Shown: positions 8,550 to 16,202 of the stretch, piece after piece
How positions within the stretch are numbered: the first letter of the stretch is position 1
Layout of the letters: the number at the start of each line of letters is the position of its first letter
From: Streptomyces sp. CB02959
Lineage (GTDB): Bacteria > Actinomycetota > Actinomycetes > Streptomycetales > Streptomycetaceae
Assembly (NCBI RefSeq): GCF_002803155.1
Contig: NZ_NNBP01000028.1
Span: forward strand, 147,772-211,771
DNA: 64,000 nt
Reading direction: 5' to 3'
Program-made: the position numbers and the translations under genes
The notes under the pieces: model-generated
Database searches by the model: none
Told to the model about the DNA's origin: nothing
What the model saw: the letters and a program-made list of their open reading frames with translations, nothing else

Positions 8550-8579
8550 TTGACGGAGTGAGTACTCACTCCGTACCGT
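8550..8579 (+). promoter_or_regulatory. TetR operator inside a leaderless promoter
   Basis: A perfect 22-base palindrome at 8553-8574 (arm ACGGAGTGAGT and its reverse complement) lies between a -35 TTGACG (8550-8555) and a -10 TACCGT (8574-8579). The -10 ends six bases before the ATG of the tetR gene. Placement predicts autorepression and a leaderless mRNA. Confidence 0.8.
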
Positions 8580-8585
8580 TGTGCC

Positions 8586-9248
8586 ATGACATCGCCGACA
8601 CCTCCCGCAGCGAACCGGCCGCCCCGCCGCCGGGCCCCCGGTATGAGCGTCGAACAGCGCCGCGCCATGATCGTCGCGGCCGCCCTGCCACTGATCGCGG
8701 AGCACGGGGCCGCCGTCACCACCAGCCGGATCGCCCGCGCCGCCGGGATCGGCGAGGCCACGATCTTCCGCGCGTTCAAGGACAAGGAGGAGTTGCTGGA
8801 CGCCTGCGCGGCCGAGGCGGTGGGCGTCGAGCACGTACTGCGCGAACTCGCCTCCGTCCCCCTGGACGAACCGCTGGCCGCACGCCTCACCGAGGCCGCC
8901 GAGGCGCTCTGCGCCCACCTGGAGCGGATGGGCACCGTCATCGGCAGCCTCTACGCCTCCGGGCACCGCCGCGACCAGCTGCGCCCCCCGGAGGCGGGGG
9001 CGGACGGCGAGCCCCCGCAGGACGGGCGGACCCGGTCCTTCCACGCCCTCCAGGAGGCCGTGGTCGAACTGATCGAACCGGACCGGGAGCGGCTGCGGCT
9101 GAGCCCCGAGCGGGTCGCCGCCGCCTTCCTGGGCCTGCTCTTCAGCCGGCTGCCCGCACCGGGCGGCCCGGCCCACACGGCACTCACCCCCGCGGAACTC
9201 ATCTCCGTGCTGCTCCACGGCACCCTCACCGACCCAGGGAGCGCCTGA
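8586..9248 (+). CDS. TetR-family regulator
   Basis: Repressor of 220 residues with an N-terminal TetR helix-turn-helix at about 20-65 (VTTSRIARAAGIGEATIFRAFKDK) and a variable ligand-binding domain. The palindrome upstream is its likely operator. Its TGA overlaps the ATG of the next gene (VOC protein), so both are co-translated and the VOC protein probably handles the compound that is sensed. Confidence 0.92.
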   Translation: MTSPTPPAANRPPRRRAPGMSVEQRRAMIVAAALPLIAEHGAAVTTSRIARAAGIGEATIFRAFKDKEELLDACAAEAVGVEHVLRELASVPLDEPLAARLTEAAEALCAHLERMGTVIGSLYASGHRRDQLRPPEAGADGEPPQDGRTRSFHALQEAVVELIEPDRERLRLSPERVAAAFLGLLFSRLPAPGGPAHTALTPAELISVLLHGTLTDPGSA

Positions 9249-9622
9249 TGCCCGTCACCCTCAACCACACCATCGTCCCGGCCGTCGACCACCGGGCCGC
9301 GGCGCACTTCTTCGCCTCGGTGATGGGCCTGGCGGAACTCCCGCCGGCCGGCCGCGACGGGCACTTCGCCCCGGTCCGGGTGAACGGGACGCTCACCCTC
9401 GACTTCATGGCCGTCCCGGAACCCCCGGGCCATCACCTGGCCTTCGACGTCGATCCCGAGACCTTCGACGAGATCCTCACCCGCCTCCGGTCGGCCGGCA
9501 TCCCCTACGGCAACGAACCGGGCCACCCGGACAACGGCCGGACCGACCACCCCCTGTGCGCCCGCGGCCTGTTCTTCAGCGACGCCGACCGCAATCTGTA
9601 CGAGGTGATGTCGCCGGCGTGA
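9248..9622 (+). CDS. VOC-family protein, co-translated with TetR
   Basis: 124-residue vicinal-oxygen-chelate fold protein: NHTIVPAVDHRAAAHFFASV starts the first module and FFSDADRNLYEVM ends the second, with the Glu that often binds metal. It overlaps the tetR stop (ATGA). The second VOC gene of this regulator block is at 8029-8451 on the other side of the shared promoter region. Substrate unknown. Confidence 0.87.
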   Translation: MPVTLNHTIVPAVDHRAAAHFFASVMGLAELPPAGRDGHFAPVRVNGTLTLDFMAVPEPPGHHLAFDVDPETFDEILTRLRSAGIPYGNEPGHPDNGRTDHPLCARGLFFSDADRNLYEVMSPA

Positions 9623-9704
9623 GGCCGGGGAACGGCGGCCGGTGGGCGCGCGGGTACTCGCGCGCCCACCGGCCGCCGCCCGCGCGGGCCCGCGCCGGGG
9701 GTGC

Positions 9705-10691
9705 TCACTTGTTGACGAAGGCCATGCTCGACGCGTCGTAGCGGGTGCCGGCGACCTGGCCGGCGGGGGCCGCGGCATCGATGGCGGCGAGCTCCTCGGC
9801 GGAGAGCCGCACCGCGAGCGCCCCGAGGTTCTCCTCCAGGTACTTCTGGCGGCGGGTGCCCGGGATCGGCACGACGTCGTCGCCCCGGTGCTGCACCCAG
9901 GCCAGCGCCAACTGCCCGGCGGTGACGCCCTTTTCGGCGGCGAGTTCGTCGAGCTTCGCCACGATGGCGAGGTTCTGCTCCAGATTGCCGTCGGCGAAGC
10001 GCGGCTGGGTGCGCCGCAGATCGGTCTCCGGCAGGCCCTCGACGGAGGTGTAGCGCCCCGTCAGGAAGCCGCGGCCGAGCGGCGAGAACGGCACCAGGCC
10101 GATGCCGAGTTCGCGGCAGACCGGCGCGATCTCCTGCTCCAGATCGCGGGTCCACAGCGACCACTCGCTCTGCAGCGCGGCGATCGGGTGGACCGCGTGG
10201 GCCCGCCGGACGGTCTCCGCGCTCGCCTCGGACAGGCCGAGGTGGCGCACCTTGCCCGCGGCGACCAGCTCCGCCATCGCGCCGACGGTCTCCTCGATCG
10301 GCACGTCGGGGTCGACGCGGTGCTGGTAGTAGAGGTCGATGTGGTCGACGCCGAGCCGGCGCAGCGAGGCGTCGCACGCCTCGCGGACGTAGGCGGCGTC
10401 GCCGCGGATCGCGGTCGGCTCGCCGAGCCGGTTGGCGAAGCCGAACTTGGTGGCCAGCACCGCCTCGTCGCGCCGGCCGGCGATCGCCCGGCCGATCAAC
10501 TCCTCGTTGTGGCCCGCCCCGTAGAAATCGGAGGTGTCCAGCAGGCTGACGCCGAGGTCGAGCGCGCGGTGGATGGTCGCGATCGACTGGTCGTCGTCCG
10601 AGGCGCCGTAACCGTGGCTCATCCCCATGCACCCGAGCCCCTGCGCGGACACCGCGAGTCCCCCAAGGCGGCGGGTGGGAATCTCCGTCAT
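9705..10691 (-). CDS. Aldo/keto reductase
   Basis: NADPH-dependent carbonyl reductase of 328 residues with the (beta/alpha)8 AKR fold. The catalytic tetrad can be followed: Asp/Tyr in DTSDFYGAGHNE, Lys in ATKFGF and His in YYQHRVD. The start at 10691 has AGGAGGT nine bases upstream. It is transcribed from a MerR-type promoter (10795-10825), so it is probably induced by an electrophile or aldehyde through a MerR-family activator not adjacent here. Confidence 0.93.
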   Translation of the reverse strand: MTEIPTRRLGGLAVSAQGLGCMGMSHGYGASDDDQSIATIHRALDLGVSLLDTSDFYGAGHNEELIGRAIAGRRDEAVLATKFGFANRLGEPTAIRGDAAYVREACDASLRRLGVDHIDLYYQHRVDPDVPIEETVGAMAELVAAGKVRHLGLSEASAETVRRAHAVHPIAALQSEWSLWTRDLEQEIAPVCRELGIGLVPFSPLGRGFLTGRYTSVEGLPETDLRRTQPRFADGNLEQNLAIVAKLDELAAEKGVTAGQLALAWVQHRGDDVVPIPGTRRQKYLEENLGALAVRLSAEELAAIDAAAPAGQVAGTRYDASSMAFVNK

Positions 10692-10794
10692 GCTGCTACC
10701 TCCTGGCACGTGCTGCGAACCGGATCGGGCACCCCTGAGCCGGGGCGTCACCCTGGTCCGGGGCGGCGCTCCGCCGCCCCTCGACCCGCTGACG

Positions 10795-10825
10795 ACAGTA
10801 GGAGTTGGAGCGCGCTCCAAGTCAA
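10795..10825 (-). promoter_or_regulatory. MerR-type promoter of the aldo/keto reductase
   Basis: Read on the minus strand: -35 TTGACT (10825-10820), a 19-base spacer, and -10 TACTGT (10800-10795). A perfect dyad TTGGAGCG/CGCTCCAA starts within the -35 and fills the first part of the spacer. This is the geometry of NmlR/AdhR-like MerR activators. Confidence 0.8.
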
Positions 10826-10910
10826 CCGATCACCGCGGGCCGGGCCCCAACGGCACCGCACGCACCCCGGCGGCTGCCGTCACCGCGCCGAGGCCGCGCC
10901 TGCGGCCGGG

Positions 10911-11300
10911 TCAGGCGTCGCCGCCCGCTATGGCCCGCAGGGCCCGGCAGTGTGCGGCGAAGACGGCCCGGCCGCCGGCCGTGAGGGCGAGCCAGGTGCG
11001 CGGCCGCTTGCCGACGTACCCCTTGGTGACGGCGACATAGCCCGCCTTCTCCAGGGTGGCGATCTGCCGCGACAGGACCGAGTCGCTCACCTCGACGGTG
11101 TCCCGGACGAAGCCGAACTCGGCCTTGTCGGCGGCCGCCAGGGTCGCCACGATGGAGAACCGGACCGGGGCGTGGATGACGTCGTCCAGCCCGTGGCGCG
11201 GATGGCTTCCGGCGCGCGGGGCGGCCCCGTCCTCCGGGCCGGGGTCCGCGGCGGCCGAAGTCGCCGCGGCCGCCGCGGTCTTCTCGTGCGGCTCCTTCAC
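10911..11300 (-). CDS. Winged-helix regulator (PF13601-like)
   Basis: 129-residue DNA-binding protein: Ala-rich N-terminus (1-38), then a MarR-like winged helix with IHAPVRFSIVATLAAADKAE, recognition helix SDSVLSRQIATLEKAGY and a wing with KGYVGKRPRTWLALT. The GTG start overlaps the stop of the upstream membrane-protein gene (GTGA), so both form one operon. The 16-base direct repeats at 11766-11800 are the likely autoregulatory site. Confidence 0.85.
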   Translation of the reverse strand: MKEPHEKTAAAAATSAAADPGPEDGAAPRAGSHPRHGLDDVIHAPVRFSIVATLAAADKAEFGFVRDTVEVSDSVLSRQIATLEKAGYVAVTKGYVGKRPRTWLALTAGGRAVFAAHCRALRAIAGGDA

Positions 11301-11716
11301 TGCCGGGCCTCCAGGTATCCGCCTATCAGGCCGGGCAGGGCGACCACCACGGCACCGGGCACCCACCAGGCAGGGGCGCCCCGGAAGAAGATATCCCCGG
11401 GCACCAGCACCGCCGCGTAGAGCACCCCCCAGGCGCCGATCAGGATGCCGTGCCGCACCCCGAACCCCCGCCGGGCGACGCGCTGTCGGGCGGCGTAGAC
11501 GGACAGCCCGGAGATCGCGGCGACCCACAGCACACCGCCGATCACCGGCCCGTACGGCGCCTCCACCAGTCCGATCAGGAGCACGAACAGCCCGGCCGCG
11601 CAGCCGTACAGGACTTGGTAACGCACGTACCACTTGGTGCTCTTGCGGACCGTCGACCCCAGCGCCTCCGCCTGGGCCAGCGCGGCCGCGGCATCCCCGG
11701 CAGCGAACTCCCCCAT
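11297..11716 (-). CDS. Small integral membrane protein, co-transcribed with its regulator
   Basis: 139 residues with four hydrophobic segments (about 36-56, 62-80, 94-112 and 115-135). GAGGGGG five bases before the ATG at 11716 favours this start; an ATG at 11764 would overlap the direct repeat. This pairing of a PF13601 regulator with a small multispan protein is common in actinobacteria, but I cannot assign a function. Confidence 0.75.
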   Translation of the reverse strand: MGEFAAGDAAAALAQAEALGSTVRKSTKWYVRYQVLYGCAAGLFVLLIGLVEAPYGPVIGGVLWVAAISGLSVYAARQRVARRGFGVRHGILIGAWGVLYAAVLVPGDIFFRGAPAWWVPGAVVVALPGLIGGYLEARQ

Positions 11717-11765
11717 GCCATCCCCCTCATCGATCAGATCGCTCACGCTTTCGACACCCACCATG

Positions 11766-11800
11766 CTGACAAGAACTTTCCAAACTGACAAGTACTTTCC
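11766..11800. promoter_or_regulatory. Two 16-bp direct repeats, putative operator
   Basis: CTGACAAGAACTTTCC (11766-11781) and CTGACAAGTACTTTCC (11785-11800) differ at one base and are spaced by three, giving a 19-base period. They lie just upstream of the membrane protein/regulator operon and are the probable binding site of the PF13601-like regulator. Confidence 0.75.
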
Positions 11801-12124
11801 GGAAGTTCGTCCGGGCGCGGGCGGCGCGGGGCGATCCGACCTCCGGGACGGGGGCCGCGGGCCGGTTCCACGGGGGCAGTCGGCGGCCGGGCTCCTTCTG
11901 ACTGCTGATCACCGCGTCGGGTACTGTGGCCCCGGCCGCCGGCGCGTACCGTGCGCCGGCCCGCACCCGTTCGTGTACGCACCCGCCCCAAGGAGGTGAG
12001 ACCGATTCCCCGCCAGACCAGGCAGGTGCTCCCGTCTCACGTCCGTGCGTCCACCCGTTCCAGGTGACCGCCAGACATCCGTGACCCGGGAAGCGCCCCT
12101 CGGCATCCCGAAAGGCTCACCAGC
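11801..12124. other. Intergenic region with a possible short leader ORF
   Basis: No established gene. AAGGAGG at 11990-11996 runs straight into GTGAGAC, which is repeated inverted as GTCTCAC at 12034-12040. The loop so formed could hide the ribosome site. An ORF of 23 codons (11996-12067, GTG to TGA) starts inside that site and ends 57 bases before the methyltransferase start. It may be a leader peptide, but the start lies too close to its Shine-Dalgarno sequence to be sure. Confidence 0.4.
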
Positions 12125-13018
12125 ATGTCGTCGTCCCACCCGTCACCCCAGCCGTCCCCCCTCTCCTCCCCCGCGTCCGGCGCCGCCGTCCCGCGCCCGG
12201 CGGCCGAGCCGCCCCGGTCCGCCGTCGTCACCAGACTCCGCGCCGCCGGCTGCGTCTTCGCCGAGGACGAGGCCGCGCTCCTCATCGCCGCGGCCCGCAC
12301 CCCGGACGACCTCGCCGCCATGGTGGAGCGGCGGGCGACCGGCCATCCTCTGGAACACGTCCTCGGCTGGGCCGAGTTCGGGGGTCTGCGGGTCTCCGTG
12401 GACCCGGGGGTCTTCGTACCGCGGCGGCGCACCGAGTTCCTGCTCGGCCGGGCCGTCGCCCTCGGCCGCCGGGCCGCCGAACGGACCGGCCGGCCGACCG
12501 TGGCGGTCGACCTGTGCTGCGGCTCGGGCGCGGTGGGGGCGGCCCTGGCCTCCGCGCTGGACGCCGTCGAACTGCACGCCTCCGACATCGAACCGGCCGC
12601 GGTGCGCTGCGCCCGCCGCAACGTGGCCGCCGTCGGCGGCCGGGTCTACGAGGGCGACCTGTTCGACCCGCTGCCCGGCCACCTCCGGGGACGGATCGAC
12701 GTCCTGACGGCCAACGTCCCCTACGTGCCCTCCGAAGAGGTCGGCCTGCTGCCGCCGGAGGCCCGCGAGTTCGAACCGCTGGTGGCGCTCGACGGCGGCG
12801 CGGACGGGCTCGACGTACTGCGGCGGGTGACGGCGGCGGCGCCGCGGTGGCTGGCGCCGGGCGGCCACCTCCTGGTCGAGACCGGTGAGCGCCAGGCGCC
12901 CCGGGCCGTCGAGACCTTCCGGCGCAGCGGACTGCGCCCCGAGGTGGCCACCTCCGACGAGCTGTACGCCACCGTCGTGATCGGCACGCTGCCCGCCGAC
13001 CCGGCCGCGGCTCCCTAG
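12125..13018 (+). CDS. PrmC-like protein-glutamine N5-methyltransferase
   Basis: SAM-dependent methyltransferase of 297 residues, resembling the PrmC-related family (putative protein-(glutamine-N5) methyltransferase) rather than the housekeeping PrmC. SAM loop VDLCCGSGAVGAAL is near residue 127. The catalytic NPPY of PrmC is replaced by NVPY (TANVPYVPSEEV near 199), as in this related subgroup. The N-terminal helical substrate domain covers about 30-105. Target unknown. Confidence 0.83.
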   Translation: MSSSHPSPQPSPLSSPASGAAVPRPAAEPPRSAVVTRLRAAGCVFAEDEAALLIAAARTPDDLAAMVERRATGHPLEHVLGWAEFGGLRVSVDPGVFVPRRRTEFLLGRAVALGRRAAERTGRPTVAVDLCCGSGAVGAALASALDAVELHASDIEPAAVRCARRNVAAVGGRVYEGDLFDPLPGHLRGRIDVLTANVPYVPSEEVGLLPPEAREFEPLVALDGGADGLDVLRRVTAAAPRWLAPGGHLLVETGERQAPRAVETFRRSGLRPEVATSDELYATVVIGTLPADPAAAP

Positions 13019-13100
13019 GAGGGGCCGCGGCACGGCGGGCCCGCAGGGGCATCCGGCCCAGGGCAGGCCGCGCCCGGCTCGGAGGCAGGCCCCGCCCGGG

Positions 13101-14336
13101 TCAGGCGGCCGCCCACAGCGCGTCGCCGCGCCCGGCCACCACCGCCGCGATGCGGGCCAGCGCCTCGGCGGCGGGGAGCGGCGCCGGGCGGCGGCCGTCG
13201 CGCAACCGGAGGGCGACGAGGTCCCCGGGGACCTCGCGGGGGCCGATGACGGCCTGGTAGGGGACGTGGCGGGCGGCGCGGATCCGGGCGCCGAGGGTGC
13301 CCTGTGCGAGGTCGGCGAGTTCCGCGCGCAGCCCCTGGTCGACGCAGCGCCGCACCAGCGCGGCGGCGTGCGGGAGTTCGGCCTCGGAGACCGGGAGCAC
13401 CGCGAGCTGGACGGGGGCGAGCCAGGCGGGGAAGGCTCCGCCGTGCTCCTCGATGAGGTGGGCGACGGCGCGTTCGACGCTGCCGATGACGGCGCGGTGG
13501 ACCATCACGGGCCGGTGCCGGGCGCCGTCGGGGCCCACGTAGGACAGGTCGAAGCGGCGCGGCTGGTGGAGGTCGACCTGCACGGTGGACAGGGTGGATT
13601 CGCGTCCGGCGCGGTCGGCGATCTGCACGTCGATCTTGGGTCCGTAGAAGGCCGCCTCGCCCTCGGCGGCCTCGTAGGCCACGCCGGAGCCGTCGAGGAC
13701 CTCGGTCAGCAGGGCCGCGGCGCGGCGCCACATCGCGGGGTCGGCCACGTACTTGCCGCCCTCCCCCGGGAGCGAGAGGCGGTAGCGGGCGGCGCGGATG
13801 CCGAGGTCGGCGTAGGCGCGGCGGATCAGGTCGAGGGCGGCGCTGGCCTCGTCCGCGACCTGGTCGAGGGTGCAGAAGATGTGCGCGTCGTTGAGCTGGA
13901 TGGCCCGTACGCGGGTGAGTCCGCCGAGCACCCCGGAGAGTTCCGAGCGGTACATCCCGCCCAACTCGGCGAGCCGGAGCGGGAGTTCGCGGTAGCTGCG
14001 GGAGCGGGAGCGGTAGATGAGGGCGTGGTGGGGGCACAGACTGGGGCGCAGCACGACCTGTTCGCCGCCGAGGTCCATCGGCGGGAACATGTCCTCGCTG
14101 TAGTGGTCCCAGTGCCCGGAGATCTCGTACAGCTCGCGTTTGCCGAGTACGGGCGAGTAGACGTGCCGGTAGCCGGCGCGGCGCTCGGTCTCGCGGACGT
14201 ACTCCTCCAGGGCGTGCCGCACCGCCGCGCCGTCCGGCAGCCAGTAGGGCAGCCCGGCGCCCATCAGCGGGTCGGTGTCGAACAGGTCCAGCTCGCGGCC
14301 GAGCCGGCGGTGGTCGTGGACCGGGGTGGCGTTCAT
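13101..14336 (-). CDS. thrS: Short threonyl-tRNA synthetase (no TGS or editing domain)
   Basis: Class II synthetase charging tRNA-Thr. At 411 residues it consists only of the catalytic core and the C-terminal anticodon-binding domain; the N-terminal TGS and editing domains of the usual ~650-residue enzyme are absent. The three zinc ligands that select threonine are kept: Cys in LRPSLCPHH, His in NDAHIFC and His in VMVHRAV. Motif 2 reads YRSELSG. It is likely a paralogue of a full-length ThrRS elsewhere, a pattern seen with resistance or accessory copies. It lies behind a Thr-rich leader peptide and hairpin. Confidence 0.9.
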   Translation of the reverse strand: MNATPVHDHRRLGRELDLFDTDPLMGAGLPYWLPDGAAVRHALEEYVRETERRAGYRHVYSPVLGKRELYEISGHWDHYSEDMFPPMDLGGEQVVLRPSLCPHHALIYRSRSRSYRELPLRLAELGGMYRSELSGVLGGLTRVRAIQLNDAHIFCTLDQVADEASAALDLIRRAYADLGIRAARYRLSLPGEGGKYVADPAMWRRAAALLTEVLDGSGVAYEAAEGEAAFYGPKIDVQIADRAGRESTLSTVQVDLHQPRRFDLSYVGPDGARHRPVMVHRAVIGSVERAVAHLIEEHGGAFPAWLAPVQLAVLPVSEAELPHAAALVRRCVDQGLRAELADLAQGTLGARIRAARHVPYQAVIGPREVPGDLVALRLRDGRRPAPLPAAEALARIAAVVAGRGDALWAAA

Positions 14337-14383
14337 CGTGGTCTCCTCGCGGGTCGCCCGGAGCGGCGAGCGACCACACGGCG

Positions 14384-14411
14384 AAGCCCCGGGGTACTCG
14401 CCCCGGGGCTT
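14384..14411 (-). terminator. Attenuator hairpin upstream of thrS
   Basis: Perfect 11-bp inverted repeat AAGCCCCGGGG / CCCCGGGGCTT with a six-base loop, between the leader peptide stop (14432) and the thrS start (14336). No U-run follows, as is common in high-GC actinobacteria. Its place makes it a candidate attenuator rather than an end-of-operon terminator. Confidence 0.7.
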
Positions 14412-14431
14412 GACGACTCAACGGTCAGCGG

Positions 14432-14488
14432 TCAGCGCGCCGGGACTCTCTCCGGCGTCGTCGTGACGAACAGGTCAGCGCGCTGCAT
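14432..14488 (-). CDS. Leader peptide with three threonine codons
   Basis: An 18-residue ORF, MQRADLFVTTTPERVPAR, ends 95 bases before the synthetase start. It holds three consecutive ACG (Thr) codons. Together with the hairpin downstream this is the classic arrangement for ribosome-mediated attenuation: stalling on Thr codons when charged tRNA-Thr is low would allow read-through into thrS. This is inferred from layout only; I did not fold the RNA. Confidence 0.65.
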   Translation of the reverse strand: MQRADLFVTTTPERVPAR

Positions 14489-14532
14489 GGGGCCGACCGT
14501 AACAGGGCGCCCCGGCGGCCGCACCGGGTTTC

Positions 14533-15717
14533 TCATGCGATGAGGTGCGGCAGGAACCGCGCGTACTCGTCGGTGACCAGACCGGCCGATTCGCGGATGC
14601 CGAGCCCGGCCGCCTCGTCCGCCACGACCCAGGCGCCGAGCACCACCCGGTTGCCGTCGAAGTCCGGCAGTGGCGCCAACTCCTGGTAGCAGCACGGTTC
14701 CTCGCGCGGGTCGGCGGCGGATCCCGGTGGGTGGACGGTGACGCCTTCGCCCTCCCTGCCCAGCAGCGGTTTGGCTACGTAACCGGGGCCGGCGGGCAGG
14801 TCGCGGGGGCCGTCCAGGTAGGCGGGGAGGAGGTTGGGGTGGCCGGGGTAGAGCTCCCAGAGGACCGCCAGCAGCGCCTTGTTGGAGAGCAGCATCTTCC
14901 AGGCGGGCTCGATCCACAGGGTGGTGCCGGTGGCGCCGCCGTTGTCGAGGGTGTCCAGGACGTGCGGGCCGAAGGCGTCGGCGGCCAGCCACTCCCAGGG
15001 ATAGAGCTTGAAGCAGGCCCGGATGAAGCGCAGCCGCTGGTCGACGAAGCGGCCGGAGAGCCGGTCCCAGCCGATCTCCTCCACGGCGATCGCCTCGGTC
15101 GCCAGGCCGGCCTGTTCGGCCGTTTCGCGCAGGTAGGCGACGGTCATCAGGTCCTCGCCGAGCTCGTCGGCGGACGAGTGCGCGAAGTGCAGCGGGGCGC
15201 CGGGCGGCAGCAGGGCGGCCTGCCGCTTCCAGGCGTCGACCAGCCGCTCGTGCAGCGAGTTCCACTGGTCGGCGGCCGGGAACCGGTCCTCCATCCAGAA
15301 CCACTGCGGGCTGGCGGCCTCCACCAGGGAGGTGGGGGTGTCGGCGTTGTACTCCAGCATCTTGGCCGGGCCGGTGCCGTCGTAGCGGAGGTCGAACCGG
15401 CCGTAGACGGAGGGCAGTTCGGCGCGGCGGCGCCATGCCTCGGCGACCCGGGCGGCCAGCTGCGGATCGGTGAGGCCGAGGTCGGCGAACCGGTCGTGGG
15501 TGACGATGTGCTCGGCGGCGGCCAGGCACATGCCGTGCAGCTCCTCGACGACCTCCTCCAGCTCCTCGATCTCGTCCGCCGAGAAGGAGTAGTACGCGCT
15601 CTCGTCCCAGTAGGGGCGCAGCGAGTCGTCGGGGTACCGGGTGAGCGGGTAGACCAGGCCCTGGGCCTCGACGAGGGTCTGCCAGTCGGGGCGGGGCTCG
15701 ATGGTGTGTCGGCGCAT
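14533..15717 (-). CDS. Glutathionylspermidine synthase-family ATP-grasp protein (YgiC-like)
   Basis: 394-residue protein of the GSP_synth family (PF03738). In E. coli Gss this domain ligates glutathione to spermidine; YgiC-type relatives have no proven substrate. Visible marks are RFDLRYDG and LEYNADTPTSLVEA (about 105-130) and the ATP-grasp end with KPLLGREGEGV near 303. The upstream small lipoprotein gene ends eight bases away, mirroring the ygiB-ygiC order in E. coli. Confidence 0.85.
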   Translation of the reverse strand: MRRHTIEPRPDWQTLVEAQGLVYPLTRYPDDSLRPYWDESAYYSFSADEIEELEEVVEELHGMCLAAAEHIVTHDRFADLGLTDPQLAARVAEAWRRRAELPSVYGRFDLRYDGTGPAKMLEYNADTPTSLVEAASPQWFWMEDRFPAADQWNSLHERLVDAWKRQAALLPPGAPLHFAHSSADELGEDLMTVAYLRETAEQAGLATEAIAVEEIGWDRLSGRFVDQRLRFIRACFKLYPWEWLAADAFGPHVLDTLDNGGATGTTLWIEPAWKMLLSNKALLAVLWELYPGHPNLLPAYLDGPRDLPAGPGYVAKPLLGREGEGVTVHPPGSAADPREEPCCYQELAPLPDFDGNRVVLGAWVVADEAAGLGIRESAGLVTDEYARFLPHLIA

Positions 15718-15724
15718 CTCGCGG

Positions 15725-16081
15725 TCAGCCGCCCGAGGAACCGTGCCCGGAGCCGTGACCGGACCCGTGCCCGGAACCGAAGCCCCCGCGTTCCACGGCC
15801 GCGCTCTTGCTGAAGCTGCCGTCCTTGACGTAGCGGCCGGAGCTGCCGGAGCCGTAGTACCAGCGGCCGGTGGTGGTCGTCCCCTTCGTCGACGAGCACT
15901 GGGACGCGCTGAGCACCCGGTACCCCAGGGTGCTGTCGTAGCTCTTGGGATCCACGCAGCGTCTGTCCGGCTCCGACCCGCAGGAGGTGAGGGCCGCGGC
16001 GAGCGCGCCCATACCGCCGAGGACGACGGTGCCGGAGCGCAGCCGCCGCCGTATCCGATCCGTTTGTGCCTTTCCTGCCAT
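15725..16081 (-). CDS. Small lipoprotein with Gly-Ser-His tail (YgiB-like position)
   Basis: 118 residues: basic N-terminus, hydrophobic segment and a lipobox-like ALTSC with Cys34, a short Cys-containing domain (CVDPKSY and SASQCSSTKGTT), and a tail of GSGHGSGHG repeats. It sits directly before the YgiC-like gene and is probably in its operon. The pairing resembles E. coli ygiB (DUF1190) with ygiC, though this protein is about half as long. The His-rich tail could bind metal; that is inference. Confidence 0.75.
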   Translation of the reverse strand: MAGKAQTDRIRRRLRSGTVVLGGMGALAAALTSCGSEPDRRCVDPKSYDSTLGYRVLSASQCSSTKGTTTTGRWYYGSGSSGRYVKDGSFSKSAAVERGGFGSGHGSGHGSGHGSSGG

Positions 16082-16150
16082 GGTGGCCTCCCCCGTATGT
16101 CCTCAACCGAACAAGCTGTGTCGCCCGCCCACCCTAGGCGGCCGCGCCGT

Positions 16151-16200
16151 CCGGGCAATACGGCGGGCGGGTACCCGTCCGCCGTATCCGTATTGCCCGG
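16151..16200. terminator. Long inverted repeat between two minus-strand genes
   Basis: A 15-bp stem (16158-16172 with 16173-16187, one G-U) sits inside an outer 11-bp repeat (CCGGGCAATAC at 16151-16161 and its reverse complement at 16190-16200). It starts three bases past the stop of the short-chain dehydrogenase gene and is most simply its terminator. Confidence 0.65.
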
Positions 16201-16202
16201 TG

